From Sinomonas cellulolyticus (GTDB lineage: Bacteria; Actinomycetota; Actinomycetes; Actinomycetales; Micrococcaceae): a stretch of 64,000 nt of DNA. The position numbers and the translations under genes are program-made. Of the stretch, positions 16,593 to 29,445 are shown one piece after another. Under the pieces are notes generated by a model. That model saw only the letters and a list, made by a program, of their open reading frames with translations. It was not told where the DNA came from and ran no database searches. Location of the stretch: the NCBI RefSeq assembly GCF_014656475.1, contig NZ_BNCM01000003.1:248001-312000 (forward strand), in the 5' to 3' direction. The number at the start of each line of letters is the position of its first letter. Position 1 is the first letter of the stretch.

Positions 16593-17288
16593 GTGCGACT
16601 CGTCATTGCCCGCTGCTCCGTGGACTACGTGGGGCGGCTCAAGGCCCATCTCCCCCTCGCCACGCGGCTCCTCGTCGTCAAGGCGGACGGCTCCGTCCTG
16701 GTCCACTCGGACGGCGGGTCGTACAAGCCGCTGAACTGGATGAGCCCGCCGGCGACGATGCGGGTTGCTGCCGCCGTGGAGGCCGAGCTCGAGGAGGGCG
16801 TCGCCGAGCAGTGGACGGTGCAGTCGGCCAAGACCGACGACCGGCTCATTGTGAACGTGCATCAGATCCTTCACGATTCGTCCCACGAGCTCGGCGTGGA
16901 TCCCGGGCTGGTCAAGGACGGCGTCGAGTCGGACCTGCAGCGCCTGCTCGCGGAGCAGATCGAGACCCTCGGCACCGGCTACTCCCTCATCCGCCGGGAG
17001 TACTACACGGCGATCGGGCCCGTGGACATCCTCGCGCGGGACGCATCGGGGACCACGGTGGCGGTCGAGCTCAAGCGGCGGGGCGACATCGACGGCGTCG
17101 AGCAGCTCACCCGCTACCTCGAACTGCTCAACCGCGACCCGCTCCTCGCACCGGTGCGCGGCATCTTCGCAGCGCAGCAGATCAAGCCCCAGGCGCGCGT
17201 CCTCGCGGCAGACCGCGGGATCGACTGCGTGACGCTGGACTACGACGCGATGCGCGGGGTCGACGACGTCGAGTCACGCCTCTTCTGA
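16593..17288 (+). CDS. nucS: mismatch-specific endonuclease NucS/EndoMS
   Basis: Cuts both strands at mismatches in the non-canonical repair pathway of Actinobacteria, which lack MutS/MutL. The 231-residue protein has an N-terminal DNA-binding/dimerisation half (1-115) and a RecB-like nuclease half with GPVDILARD (D145), AVELKRR (E159, K161) and Q171. The last residues, ESRLF, match the C-terminal motif through which NucS contacts the sliding clamp. Start is GTG with a leaderless -10. The gene is monocistronic, with nagA following after 50 bp under its own promoter. Confidence 0.95.
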   Translation: MRLVIARCSVDYVGRLKAHLPLATRLLVVKADGSVLVHSDGGSYKPLNWMSPPATMRVAAAVEAELEEGVAEQWTVQSAKTDDRLIVNVHQILHDSSHELGVDPGLVKDGVESDLQRLLAEQIETLGTGYSLIRREYYTAIGPVDILARDASGTTVAVELKRRGDIDGVEQLTRYLELLNRDPLLAPVRGIFAAQQIKPQARVLAADRGIDCVTLDYDAMRGVDDVESRLF

Positions 17289-17326
17289 CGCCCACCGCCT
17301 CCGGACGCACGACGGCGGCCCTCGCC

Positions 17327-17332
17327 TAAGGT
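17327..17332 (+). promoter_or_regulatory. -10 hexamer of nagA
   Basis: TAAGGT ends 6 nt before the nagA ATG at 17339; the gap AGTCAC has no ribosome-binding site. Confidence 0.45.
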
Positions 17333-17338
17333 AGTCAC

Positions 17339-18604
17339 ATGACCTCCCCCGACACCCCCACACCGGACTCCCCGGCCACGGCGTCCCGCCTCATCCTCCG
17401 GGGGCGGATCGTGAGCGACGGCGTCGAGACCCCGGACGGCCTCATCGCCGTCGAGGATGACCGCATCGAGTACGCCGGGCCGGCGAGCGGCTTCGACGCG
17501 GCGGCCTTCGGCGGGACCGAGGTGCCCACGCCCGAGGGCGCCCTGCTGCTTCCCGGGCTCGTGGACCTGCACTGCCACGGCGCGGGCGGCGTCGACTTCC
17601 CCACCGCCGAGGAGGCCGGCGCCCGGCAGGCGCTCGAGTTCCTCCACGCCCAGGGCACCACGATGCTGCTCGCGAGCCTCGTCACGGCCTCCAGGGAGGA
17701 ACTGCTGCGCGCCGCCGAGCTGTTCGCCCGGCTGGACGCCGAGGACCTCATCGCCGGGATTCATGCGGAGGGGCCGTTCCTTTCGCACGCACGCTGCGGG
17801 GCCCAGGATCCGGACTTCCTCCTCGAGCCCGACGTGGACTTCGCCATGGAGCTCATCGAGACGGCGGGCGGTGCGCTCGCAACCATGACCTACGCGCCCG
17901 AGCTGCCCGGCGCCTCAAGCCTCGTGGACCTCCTCACGGTCCACGGGGTCACGCCGTCGCTCGGCCACACCGACTGCGACGACGCCACTGCACAGGCCTC
18001 GCTCGAGCAGGCCCGCGACGGCCTGAGCGCCGCCGGGTTCGACGGCGCGGAGGGCCTGCCGACGGTGACCCACCTGTTCAACGCCATGCCGCCGATGCAC
18101 CACCGCTCCCCCGGGCCCGTCGCGGCGTGCCTGCGCACGGCGGCGGACGGCGGTGCGGTCGTCGAGCTCGTGGCCGACGGCGTGCATCTGGCCCCCGCCA
18201 TCGTCCAGACCGTCTTCAGGCTCGTCGGAGGGGCGAATATCGCCCTCGTCACGGACTCGATGGCCGCCGCCGGGCTGGGCGACGGGAGCTACACCCTGGG
18301 GCCCTCGCGGGTGACGGTCGCGGGCGGCGTGGCCACCCTCGATTCGACCGGCTCGATCGCCGGCGGCACTGCCACGCTCCTTGAAGTCGTGGCCAGGACA
18401 GCGGCGGCGGGCGTGCCCCTGCCGGACGCGGTCTTCTCCGCGACCGCCGTGCCGGCCGGGGTGCTCGGGCGCGCGGACGAGTTCGGCAGTCTCCGCAGGG
18501 GGCTGCGGGCCGACGTGGTGGCGACCGACCCGGATCTGGGACTCGTCGCGGTCGTGCGCGGGGGCCGCGTGCTCGGCGCGGCAGGGTCACCCAGCCAAGG
18601 CTGA
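17339..18604 (+). CDS. nagA: N-acetylglucosamine-6-phosphate deacetylase
   Basis: Removes acetate from GlcNAc-6-P to give GlcN-6-P for NagB. The 421-residue amidohydrolase has LVDLHCHG (H78, H80), the metal ligand E144 in HAEGPFLS, H210 in LGHTD, H245 in THLFNAM and the catalytic D306 in VTDSMAA. The first 15 residues are a Pro/Thr tail; the small beta-domain begins at LILRGRIV. No phosphotransferase or NagC/DasR gene is adjacent, so regulation is probably in trans. Confidence 0.95.
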   Translation: MTSPDTPTPDSPATASRLILRGRIVSDGVETPDGLIAVEDDRIEYAGPASGFDAAAFGGTEVPTPEGALLLPGLVDLHCHGAGGVDFPTAEEAGARQALEFLHAQGTTMLLASLVTASREELLRAAELFARLDAEDLIAGIHAEGPFLSHARCGAQDPDFLLEPDVDFAMELIETAGGALATMTYAPELPGASSLVDLLTVHGVTPSLGHTDCDDATAQASLEQARDGLSAAGFDGAEGLPTVTHLFNAMPPMHHRSPGPVAACLRTAADGGAVVELVADGVHLAPAIVQTVFRLVGGANIALVTDSMAAAGLGDGSYTLGPSRVTVAGGVATLDSTGSIAGGTATLLEVVARTAAAGVPLPDAVFSATAVPAGVLGRADEFGSLRRGLRADVVATDPDLGLVAVVRGGRVLGAAGSPSQG

Positions 18605-18905
18605 GCAGGCCGGGATCAAGAGGCCGGGATGAGGCACGTGGCTACCGCGTCAGAGTGCGGTTCTCCTGTCGTTCGCCCGGAATTTCTCCACCGTTGGCAA
18701 CAAATCCGCGGGCGGCCGTTGACCGTGCATGCGGGGCGTGATTGGCTAGTGCCAGTCTTGATGTAGGTAGCAGTGTTTTTCATGCAATGCATGCTCGCAA
18801 GACCGTTGCGAGCGTGGAGTTCCGGCATTAGTGGGCTCCCGCGGAGTAACTCGGCCGTCACACAAGTGCCGGCGTCACGATGAAATCCACAGGAGAATGC
18901 AGGAC
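18605..18905 (+). promoter_or_regulatory. cspA promoter region and 5' leader with hairpin
   Basis: The 301 bp between nagA and cspA hold no gene. TTGACC at 18719-18724 is a good -35, but the matching -10 is weak. An 8-bp perfect stem (GCTCGCAA 18793-18800 / TTGCGAGC 18806-18813, loop gaccg) and the stretch AGTGTTTTTCATGCAATGCATGC precede a further 90 nt before the start. A long structured leader is typical of cold-shock mRNAs; AGGAG lies about 11 nt before the ATG. Confidence 0.5.
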
Positions 18906-19109
18906 ATGGCACAGGGGACCGTCAAGTGGTTCAACGCTGAGAAGGGCTTCGGCTTCATCACTCCGGACAACGCCGAGTCGGACGTCTTCGTCCACTACTC
19001 GGAGATCAAGTCCAGCGGCTTCCGCACGCTGGAGGAGAACCAGCGGGTGGAGTTCGAGATCGGCCAGGGCGCAAAGGGCCCGCAGGCCACGGGCGTCACT
19101 GCCCTCTGA
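18906..19109 (+). CDS. cspA: cold shock protein
   Basis: 67-residue single-stranded nucleic-acid-binding protein with an OB fold, an RNA chaperone. RNP1 is KGFGFI (13-18) and RNP2 is VFVHY (27-31). It begins [18 protein letters not shown], the standard actinobacterial form, so the ATG at 18906 is secure and the longer in-frame extension is rejected. It has its own promoter region and a strong terminator. Length equals the family norm. Confidence 0.97.
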   Translation: MAQGTVKWFNAEKGFGFITPDNAESDVFVHYSEIKSSGFRTLEENQRVEFEIGQGAKGPQATGVTAL

Positions 19110-19132
19110 GCGTCTGACCGGCCTAGCGCCGG

Positions 19133-19170
19133 AGGGGCCCCGGTTTACCGGGGCCCCTTCCCTTTTCTCC
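19133..19170 (+). terminator. Rho-independent terminator of cspA
   Basis: An 11-bp stem (aggggccccgg 19133-19143 / ccggggcccct 19148-19158) with a TTTA loop, followed by the pyrimidine run TCCCTTTTCT. It lies 24 bp past the cspA stop and also separates cspA from the convergent minus-strand gene. Confidence 0.85.
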
Positions 19171-19228
19171 GCACTTTTCGCCGCCGATTCAATTGCTTGA
19201 AAACTAAAGAGTTATTCGCGATGCGGGA

Positions 19229-21736
19229 TTAGGCGACCATCTGCCGGAGGATTCTCATGCGGTGCCGCATCGTGAGCCCAGGGAGATAGGCCTGTGCGAG
19301 AGCCCGACCGATGGCGGGCAATTGCAGCGGGTCCTGATAGTACATGTAGAGGGCATGGTATTCCGGCTGGAATCGCGACTTGAACTTGGCCAGGGAGCGG
19401 AATCCGTAGACCGGTTCGAGTGCGTGTCCCACGGCATTGAGGAGCCGTGAGAGGAGTTCGTCGCCGGCATCGAGTTCGGCCCGCTCCCCTGTCGGATCGG
19501 CCGCGAGCGGCGAGCCCGAGAGCGAGATCCATTCGACGCTCCGGCGCAGTTCCTCGACGGCCGAGGCGATGAGGAACTCCATGACGCCGGGGAAGGACTC
19601 AGGCGCCCGGCGCATGAAGTCCAGGGTCCAGCCCACCACGGTGGAGTCCTCGAAGACCGGCAGCCAGCTCGTGACCCCCTGGATCCTGCCGTCGCCGTCC
19701 ACGGCCAGGCCCAAGAGGACCTCGGGGTCGTTCAGCTCGTCCAGTCCTCCGAGGGTGAACCCCATTTCGGGGAGCGCCTTCTGGGCGGACCATTCCTCCG
19801 ACAGTGCGCTCAACTGCTGGCGCCGGGAGGGCGAGAGCAGGTGGTACCGCGTCCACACGGCCTCGACGCCGAGCTTACGTGCCTTGTTGACGGCGGTCCG
19901 GACGTTCTGCCACTCCTTGCCCACGAACTCGAGCTCCCGGACCTTCAGCCGTGTCTCCTGTGCAACCTCCACCCGGTGGAAGCCGCGGGCCTGGAGCACC
20001 GGCCACAGGTCCGAGCTGAGCGAGTAGAAACAGGGGACGAGCGCGTTGCGCGCACAGTGGCCGATGAATTCGCCGACGGCGGCCGGGGCGCGGCCCGATG
20101 CACCGATCGGACCCGCCACCGAGAGGGCCACGCGGCCGTGCACCTGGAAGGCGAGCCCGGCGGTCGCATGGCTGTCGAACCAGAACCGGTTGGGCGGCCA
20201 GAGGGTCATCCACGAGAGGGATCCCCCGCCGCGCCGGACGAGCCGGCGGGCAAGCTCGAGGCTGTTGTTCCGCGCGCCGAGAGACTGCCTCCCCCGGAGC
20301 ACCACCACGGCAGTGAGAACGAGGGCTACGAGCCACGCGATGAGGCCGCTGTGGGTGAAGAGCCAGAGCTCGGCGGCACTGCGGTTCCTGAAGGCGGCCT
20401 CGTAGCTGCTCGGGATGGGAGAGGGCAGGTACTGGCGCACGAGCTCGACGGCCAGGCCCCACACGGAGTCGCGGCGCGACAGCCCGCCCCCCTGCCACCA
20501 CAGGACGGTGTAGGCCGTCAGGAGCCCCCCGCCCACGGCCCCCGCAGCGATGCCGAGGCGCCGCCGCATCCGGGTGGCGGTCTCCACCGGGAAGAGCTCG
20601 CGGTTCAGCCACAGCACGACGACGAGCGCCACCGCGGTGAGGGCGATCGGAAGGATGTGCACGAAACCGGATGCCATGACGGAGAAGCGCGGACGGCGGG
20701 GTGACATGGGGATACGCAGGAACAGCGCGAGATAGCCGACGGCAAGCGCTCCGACCGCCACCTGCAGCATGATCGCCAGGCGGAGGGCCACTTTCCGGCC
20801 GCGCCTCATGCCCTCCGCGCAGATCAGCAGGATCGCCATCGGCACGAGCGAGGTCACGTACCCCTCGGCCGAGAGTGCGGTCGGCTGGGCGGCCTGAAGG
20901 CAGGCGGAGTCCACGCTTCCCCCGCAGTCCTGCTGGAGCTGCGCGAGCACCGGCATGGGATTCAGGACCATCTCGCGCACGAGGGCCAAGGGGCCGGACG
21001 GGCTCCGGGTGAGTGCCGCAAGGACCGGCCCGACAGCGGCAAGCGCCACGAGGAACACCAGGATGTTGCGCCGCTCGCGCACGGAGGGCACCAGAACGTG
21101 GGCTTCGGGGCGGCGCCCGGCAGCCCACCATGAGGCGACGATGCCCAGCAGCGCTCCGATGAGGCCGAGGACCGTCTCCGAGTGCCCCACGTAGAGGGTG
21201 AGCATCAGCGCGATCCCGACCACCGCAGTCCGCAGCCGGCGGCGCCACAGGATGCCCAGGGAACGGCTCGCCGCCATCGCCGTGAACAGGGCCGCCGGGT
21301 ATGGGCCCAGCACCGGGTCGTCCACCATCGACCCGAGCCACCCGTCCCCGCCGAACCGGGCCAGCTGCGTGAGGGCGAAGAACACCGTCACGGAGGCGAA
21401 GTCCCCGACCAGGAAGAGTGCTGCGGCCCTGAGAGACCCGTAGGCCGTCTCGGCGACCGGGACCAGCACGCCCACCACGACCGTCGCCGCGATGTAGGCG
21501 AGCGGATTGGTGACGAAGAAGATCGACGTGAGGGCTGCCCACCAATGCCCCGAGCGGAGGGAGTCGATGCTGCCTCCGACCACCTCCAGCACGTCCGGAT
21601 GCGGCCCGGCGAGGATGCTGCCCGTCACGCTCCCGGCGATCCACATGGCGGCGATGACGGAGAGCGTGAACGGTATCCGCCGGGCTCCCCGCAGGGCGGC
21701 GCGTGCCATCTGGCCCCACGAACGCACGCCGATCAC
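19229..21736 (-). CDS. MprF-like aminoacyl-phosphatidylglycerol synthase/flippase (DUF2156)
   Basis: Transfers an amino acid from aminoacyl-tRNA to a membrane lipid, changing surface charge. Residues 1-490 hold about a dozen hydrophobic helices (flippase-like part). Residues 495-835 are the cytoplasmic DUF2156/GNAT-like domain, with a basic EWQNVRTAVNKARKLG stretch and FKSRFQPEY near the end, both typical of MprF/LysX-type enzymes. No lysyl-tRNA synthetase domain is fused. The amino acid (Lys or Ala) cannot be read from sequence. GTG at 21736 is chosen because its GTGA overlaps the stop of the upstream hydrolase gene; an ATG at 21802 would lie deep in that gene. Tail of the run that starts with the atp genes. 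Confidence 0.8.
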   Translation of the reverse strand: MIGVRSWGQMARAALRGARRIPFTLSVIAAMWIAGSVTGSILAGPHPDVLEVVGGSIDSLRSGHWWAALTSIFFVTNPLAYIAATVVVGVLVPVAETAYGSLRAAALFLVGDFASVTVFFALTQLARFGGDGWLGSMVDDPVLGPYPAALFTAMAASRSLGILWRRRLRTAVVGIALMLTLYVGHSETVLGLIGALLGIVASWWAAGRRPEAHVLVPSVRERRNILVFLVALAAVGPVLAALTRSPSGPLALVREMVLNPMPVLAQLQQDCGGSVDSACLQAAQPTALSAEGYVTSLVPMAILLICAEGMRRGRKVALRLAIMLQVAVGALAVGYLALFLRIPMSPRRPRFSVMASGFVHILPIALTAVALVVVLWLNRELFPVETATRMRRRLGIAAGAVGGGLLTAYTVLWWQGGGLSRRDSVWGLAVELVRQYLPSPIPSSYEAAFRNRSAAELWLFTHSGLIAWLVALVLTAVVVLRGRQSLGARNNSLELARRLVRRGGGSLSWMTLWPPNRFWFDSHATAGLAFQVHGRVALSVAGPIGASGRAPAAVGEFIGHCARNALVPCFYSLSSDLWPVLQARGFHRVEVAQETRLKVRELEFVGKEWQNVRTAVNKARKLGVEAVWTRYHLLSPSRRQQLSALSEEWSAQKALPEMGFTLGGLDELNDPEVLLGLAVDGDGRIQGVTSWLPVFEDSTVVGWTLDFMRRAPESFPGVMEFLIASAVEELRRSVEWISLSGSPLAADPTGERAELDAGDELLSRLLNAVGHALEPVYGFRSLAKFKSRFQPEYHALYMYYQDPLQLPAIGRALAQAYLPGLTMRHRMRILRQMVA

Positions 21737-23052
21737 GGAAGCTGCCACCGCTCCGCCAACGCGTCCAGTCCCGTGGGCATGGAGCGAGAGATCATGTCCC
21801 ACGAATGCCCCTCACCCGGGACGAACTGCTCCTGCACCTCCACGCCTCCCGCGTGGGCCTGCGCAGCGACCACGTCTGCCTGTGCCATGAAGTCAGTGTC
21901 CCGGTCGCCCGCTGCGAGGAACAGGAACTGGCCGGTATGGTCTCCCACTCGGAAGAAGTGCTCGGGAATGTTCGCCTCGAAGGCGGCCTCGTCGCCGCCG
22001 AACGCGACCTCGATGGTCTTGCGGCGCTCCTTGGCGAGTGAGGGCTCCTTCTCGGGGGCGAAGCCGAGAGCGGAGCTGAAGAGCTCGGGGTGCTTGGCGA
22101 GGAGCTGCACGGCGCACGTGCCGCCGAAGGAGAACCCGCCTGCCGCCCACTTCCGGGCGTCGGCCGCCACGGTGAGGTGCTGCTTGATCCACGGCACGGC
22201 GTCGTCGATCAGGTACGTCTCGGCCTTGCCCAGCCGCGTGTCCATGCACAGGGTGTTGCTGCTGGGGGTCCCGATCGGATCGACGACGACGGCGACCGGC
22301 GCCACGCCGTCGTGCTTCGCAGCGAACCGGTCCATTGTCACCCGGAGCTGGCCACCGGAGAGCCAGTCGGAAGGATTCCCCGGCTGGCCTGCCATGAGGA
22401 GCAGGACCGGGAGCTCGGGCCTCGTGGAGGCGAAGTACGCGGGGGGCAGGTACACGTAGGCATCACGGGCGGCGAATCCTGAGTTCGTGTTGGGCAGGTG
22501 CACCTTGCGCAGCTCGCCATTGGCGGGCAGGCCCGCGGGATGCTCCCAAGCCATCAGGGGAACCGACCCGGCCGCGCTCCGGTCGAGCTCGGGGCCGAAC
22601 TGCTGGATCCTGCTGACCGATACCCCGGCGAGGTCCGCAACCGTGAGGTAGAGGCCGAAGTAGGCGTTGATCTGCTGCGCAGCCACGAGCACCAAGGCCA
22701 GCGACGAGAGGACCGCCGCCACGCGCCGGCCCCACGCTCTCCGCGAGAGGCCGAGCCGGACGAGCCCGACCGCCCCGAGCACCACACCGGCCACGCCGAC
22801 GCCGGACCACGAGAGCACCTCGCCCGGCAGATCCTCCGGGAACACGTTCAGGATGTCGACGAGGAGCCAGTGGCCGGCCAGAGTCAGCGCCGCCGTGAGC
22901 ACCAGGGAGCCCACGAAGAGCAGCGCTCCCCTCAGCCGCGGCCTCCGGGACAGCACGGTCCACACGAGGAACGCCGCGCCGAGGACGCCGAGGACCAGAC
23001 ACGCCACCGCGAGGGGGCCGTCGACGACCCTCAGGCCGTAGAGCCAGTCCAT
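21733..23052 (-). CDS. membrane-anchored alpha/beta hydrolase, aminoacyl-PG hydrolase-like
   Basis: 439 residues: four membrane helices (about 13-34, 44-68, 83-103, 110-135), then an extracytoplasmic esterase-D-like domain. The nucleophile is S308 in GFSFGG, the acid D383 or D385 in AGDRDTDF, and the histidine H416 in GEGHSW. Hydrolases of this kind encoded next to aminoacyl-PG synthases remove the amino acid from the lipid (AhyD-type in Enterococcus; a similar pair in Corynebacterium). The 4-bp overlap with the MprF-like gene supports that role here. It lacks the mycoloyl-transferase context of antigen-85 relatives. The DUF2550 stop is only 7 bp upstream. Confidence 0.75.
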   Translation of the reverse strand: MDWLYGLRVVDGPLAVACLVLGVLGAAFLVWTVLSRRPRLRGALLFVGSLVLTAALTLAGHWLLVDILNVFPEDLPGEVLSWSGVGVAGVVLGAVGLVRLGLSRRAWGRRVAAVLSSLALVLVAAQQINAYFGLYLTVADLAGVSVSRIQQFGPELDRSAAGSVPLMAWEHPAGLPANGELRKVHLPNTNSGFAARDAYVYLPPAYFASTRPELPVLLLMAGQPGNPSDWLSGGQLRVTMDRFAAKHDGVAPVAVVVDPIGTPSSNTLCMDTRLGKAETYLIDDAVPWIKQHLTVAADARKWAAGGFSFGGTCAVQLLAKHPELFSSALGFAPEKEPSLAKERRKTIEVAFGGDEAAFEANIPEHFFRVGDHTGQFLFLAAGDRDTDFMAQADVVAAQAHAGGVEVQEQFVPGEGHSWDMISRSMPTGLDALAERWQLP

Positions 23053-23059
23053 GGCCCGC

Positions 23060-23491
23060 TCAGCGCCAGGTTCCGACGCCGATGACGGGACCGGCCTCGA
23101 GCCAGGACGCGAGCCCCGCGTACGCGCTGAAGTCCATCGCGAGCCGCACGCTCTCGCCGAGGTAGCCCAGCTCGACGATCACGACGTCGGCCTGCACCCG
23201 CGTGCGCTCCGCCTCCGTGGGGGCACGGCGCCCGAGGAGCTCAAGCGAGCTCCGCGTGAATCGATAGCGGGCCACGGGGCTGAGGGAGAGCAGGTTGAAC
23301 CACTCGAGTTCGGAGTCCTGATAACGACAAACCCCCATCCGCCACGGCCCGGAGGCCATGGAGATGGAGGCGTCGACAGTGCCGAGGGTGCGCCGCAGGA
23401 CAAAGCGACGCACCCCCAAGGCGCAGAGCATGGCTGCGAGGAGCAGGAAGACCGCTGCCAGGACGATGAACGGAAGAGCGGAATCGTCCAT
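23060..23491 (-). CDS. DUF2550 membrane protein
   Basis: 143-residue protein with one N-terminal helix (LPFIVLAAVFLLLAAMLCAL) and a soluble domain with GPWRMGVCRYQDSELEWFNL. DUF2550 proteins sit directly behind atpC in many Actinobacteria; no function is known to me. It starts 10 bp after the atpC stop and ends 7 bp before the hydrolase gene, which links the atp operon to the lipid-modification pair. Confidence 0.85.
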   Translation of the reverse strand: MDDSALPFIVLAAVFLLLAAMLCALGVRRFVLRRTLGTVDASISMASGPWRMGVCRYQDSELEWFNLLSLSPVARYRFTRSSLELLGRRAPTEAERTRVQADVVIVELGYLGESVRLAMDFSAYAGLASWLEAGPVIGVGTWR

Positions 23492-23501
23492 GGAGGTCTT
23501 G

Positions 23502-23783
23502 CTAACGGGTCCCCGCGGCCGATTCGCCGATCTGGGCGTTGTCGGCGACGATCACGACCCGGTCCGAGTCGACGGAGAAGAACCCGCCGTCGACCGTCGC
23601 CGTGATCCTCGAACCGGAGACCGGCTCGATCACAATGTCACCCGCGTACATGATCGCGAGAACCGGGGTGTGCCCGGGAAGGATCCCGATCTCGCCGTCC
23701 GCTGTGCGGGCCTGGACCATCTTCGCCGGGCCGGACCACACGAAGTGGTCCGCCGCGACGATCTCGACCTCGAGCTCAGCCAT
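23502..23783 (-). CDS. atpC: F1Fo ATP synthase subunit epsilon
   Basis: 93-residue rotor-stalk subunit, here the beta-sandwich domain only (ELEVEIVAADHFVWSG, GEIGILPGHTPVLAIM). The C-terminal helical hairpin that inhibits ATPase activity in longer epsilons is missing, as in other short actinobacterial forms. ATG at 23783 starts 1 bp after the atpD stop, so it is translationally coupled to atpD. Confidence 0.96.
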   Translation of the reverse strand: MAELEVEIVAADHFVWSGPAKMVQARTADGEIGILPGHTPVLAIMYAGDIVIEPVSGSRITATVDGGFFSVDSDRVVIVADNAQIGESAAGTR

Positions 23784-23784
23784 G

Positions 23785-25272
<1,488 letters not shown>

Positions 25273-25304
25273 CTATTCGGTGGGGGCTCGTGCGAACCGT
25301 GCGC

Positions 25305-26195
25305 TCAGGCGTTGAGGGCGTCGGCGCCGGCGATGATCTCCGTCAGCTCCTGCGTGATCTCCGCCTGGCGGGCGGTGTTTCGCAGTCGCGTGTACTTCTT
25401 GATCAGCTCGGTCGCGTTGTCGCCTGCGTTCTTCATCGCACGCTGCCGCGAGGCCAGCTCGCTCGCGGCCGCCTGCAGCATGGCTGCGAAGACGCGCGAT
25501 TCGATGTAGCGCGGCAGGAGCGCATCGAGCACCTGCTCGGGCTCCGGCTCGTACTCGTAGAGCGGCAGGATCTCGTTCGGATCCGTGACCTTCTCCTCGA
25601 CGACCTCGAGGGGAAGAAGGCGGATCACGGTGGGCTCCTGCACCACCATCGACTTGAACTGGGTGTAGACGACGTGGATCTCGTCGACCCCGCCGTCCTC
25701 GTAGCGCTCGGCGAAGGCATCGAGGAGGACCTTGCTGATCTCCCTCGCCGTCGCGAACTCGGGGTTGTCGGTTCCGCCGGTCCACACCCGCACGTAGGCG
25801 CGGTTGCGGAAGTCGAAGTAGGCCTGGCCCTTGCGGCCGACGAGGTAGGTGGCCACCTCCTTGCCCTCCGCGCGGAGGAGCTCGACGAGGGCCTCTGCCT
25901 GCTTCATGATGCTGGCCGAGTAGGCGCCGGCCTGGCCTCGGTCTGCCGTGAGGACCAGCACTGCCGCGCGGCGCACCTGAGTGGGCTCTGTGGTCAGCGG
26001 GTGGTCGATCTCGGACGAAGAGGAGACAGCAGAAACGGCGCGGGTAATGGCATTCGCGTACGGCAGGGACGCGGCCACGCGGGCCCGGGCCTTGCCGATG
26101 CGGGAGGTGGCAATCAGTTCCATCGCCTTGAACATCTTGCGCATCGACGACGTCGAGGCAATCTTCTGGCGGTAGACCCGGATCTGGGCTCCCAT
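25305..26195 (-). CDS. atpG: F1Fo ATP synthase subunit gamma
   Basis: Central rotor shaft, 296 residues. It starts [14 protein letters not shown] and ends with the conserved coil [30 protein letters not shown], both family hallmarks. AAAGGA lies 6 nt before the ATG. A large hairpin separates it from atpA. Confidence 0.97.
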   Translation of the reverse strand: MGAQIRVYRQKIASTSSMRKMFKAMELIATSRIGKARARVAASLPYANAITRAVSAVSSSSEIDHPLTTEPTQVRRAAVLVLTADRGQAGAYSASIMKQAEALVELLRAEGKEVATYLVGRKGQAYFDFRNRAYVRVWTGGTDNPEFATAREISKVLLDAFAERYEDGGVDEIHVVYTQFKSMVVQEPTVIRLLPLEVVEEKVTDPNEILPLYEYEPEPEQVLDALLPRYIESRVFAAMLQAAASELASRQRAMKNAGDNATELIKKYTRLRNTARQAEITQELTEIIAGADALNA

Positions 26196-26219
26196 TCTTG
26201 TCCTTTCCTCACCCTCGTT

Positions 26220-26261
26220 CCTGCTGGCAGGCCGCGGCCGGTGCCGCGGCCTGCCAGCAGG
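26220..26261 (-). promoter_or_regulatory. 19-bp perfect stem-loop inside the atp operon
   Basis: cctgctggcaggccgcggc at 26220-26238 pairs without mismatch with 26243-26261 around the loop cggt. It lies between the atpA stop (26274) and the atpG start. There is no T-run downstream on the minus strand, so full termination is unlikely; attenuation, mRNA processing or 3'-end protection are possible. Confidence 0.7.
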
Positions 26262-26273
26262 AACCGCAGGGAA

Positions 26274-27911
<1,638 letters not shown>

Positions 27912-28020
27912 CTTGCAGTCCTGCTCTCTTGATTCTCGTGGTCATCGAAGAGGCGTGCTGCCTGCGATGACCTGGTTGTCTGATGCGAAGTGTGCTGATG
28001 CGGAGTCTGCTGACCCTCAG

Positions 28021-28841
28021 CTACGCCTGCGTTGCGAACTGCCGGCGCAGATCACCGAGCCGCGTCTCAGTCGAAGCGTCGATCACCTCGTCGCCGACAG
28101 TCACACGGAGCCCGCCGATGAGGGACGGGTCCACGCTCGTGTTGAGCTTGAGCTCGCGCCCGTAGAGACGGTTCAGTCCCGACCGGAGCCGTTCCGTCTG
28201 CTCGCCGCTGAGCGGGCGGGCGGAGGCGACCTCGGCGATCCAGCGCTTCTGGCGTCCGGCGGCAAGCTCCGCGAACTTCTCGACCAGCGCAGTCGGCTTG
28301 AGCCCGCGGGGGGCCGTGGCGGCCTGGCTGATGAGGAGCTGGGCCTCCGCCGAGGCGTTCGGGACGAGCCGCAGTGCAAGCGTCCGCTTGGCCGCGACGG
28401 TGGCCTGGGGGTCCGTCAGCGCCGCCTGGAGCTCGTGGTTGGAGTCAACGGTGCCCTTGAAGGCAAAGAGATCGTTCTCCAGCTTCTCGAGCCCGCCAAC
28501 GCCGCCGGTGCCCTGCTCCGCGACCGCGATGGCCACGGTCGAGGCGAGGGTCTCGAGTGCATCGCTGATGTCCCGGGCGTCCGCCCAGCGCAGCGTCGCG
28601 AGATTCGCCGTGATCTCAACCGCGTCCGAGGACGCCTTGCCGTCCAGCAGGCTGTGCACGAGCGCCGACTTCTCGTTCCCCTCACGGGTCGGATCGGTCA
28701 GCGCCCGGCGAAGGCCGGCGGAGCCATCAAGGACGCCGAGGATGCTGAAGAGCTCGCCCGCCAGCGACAGCGGCGCCGTCGGCAGCTTCGTCTCCAGATC
28801 CTGCAGGGCCGCGGACAGCGATTCGCTCGATACTCCTGCCA

Positions 28842-28842
<1 letters not shown>
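28021..28842 (-). CDS. atpH: F1Fo ATP synthase subunit delta
   Basis: Stator subunit that links F1 to the b-subunit stalk, 273 residues, longer than the roughly 180 of E. coli as is usual in Actinobacteria. The C-terminal conserved part reads ASARPLSGEQTERLRSGLNRLYGRELKLNTSVDPSLIGGLRVTVGDEVID. Its ATG shares one base with the atpF stop (TAATG), so translation is coupled. Confidence 0.96.
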
Positions 28843-29408
<566 letters not shown>

Positions 29409-29445
29409 CTACTCGGTTCTGGCTGTGTGCCTCGTGGGGAAAGGA

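Noticed and set aside
21736..21802. Longer start (ATG 21802) for the MprF-like gene
   Set aside because: It would overlap the hydrolase gene by 70 bp, and the added residues are not hydrophobic or conserved-looking; GTG 21736 gives a typical 4-bp coupling overlap.
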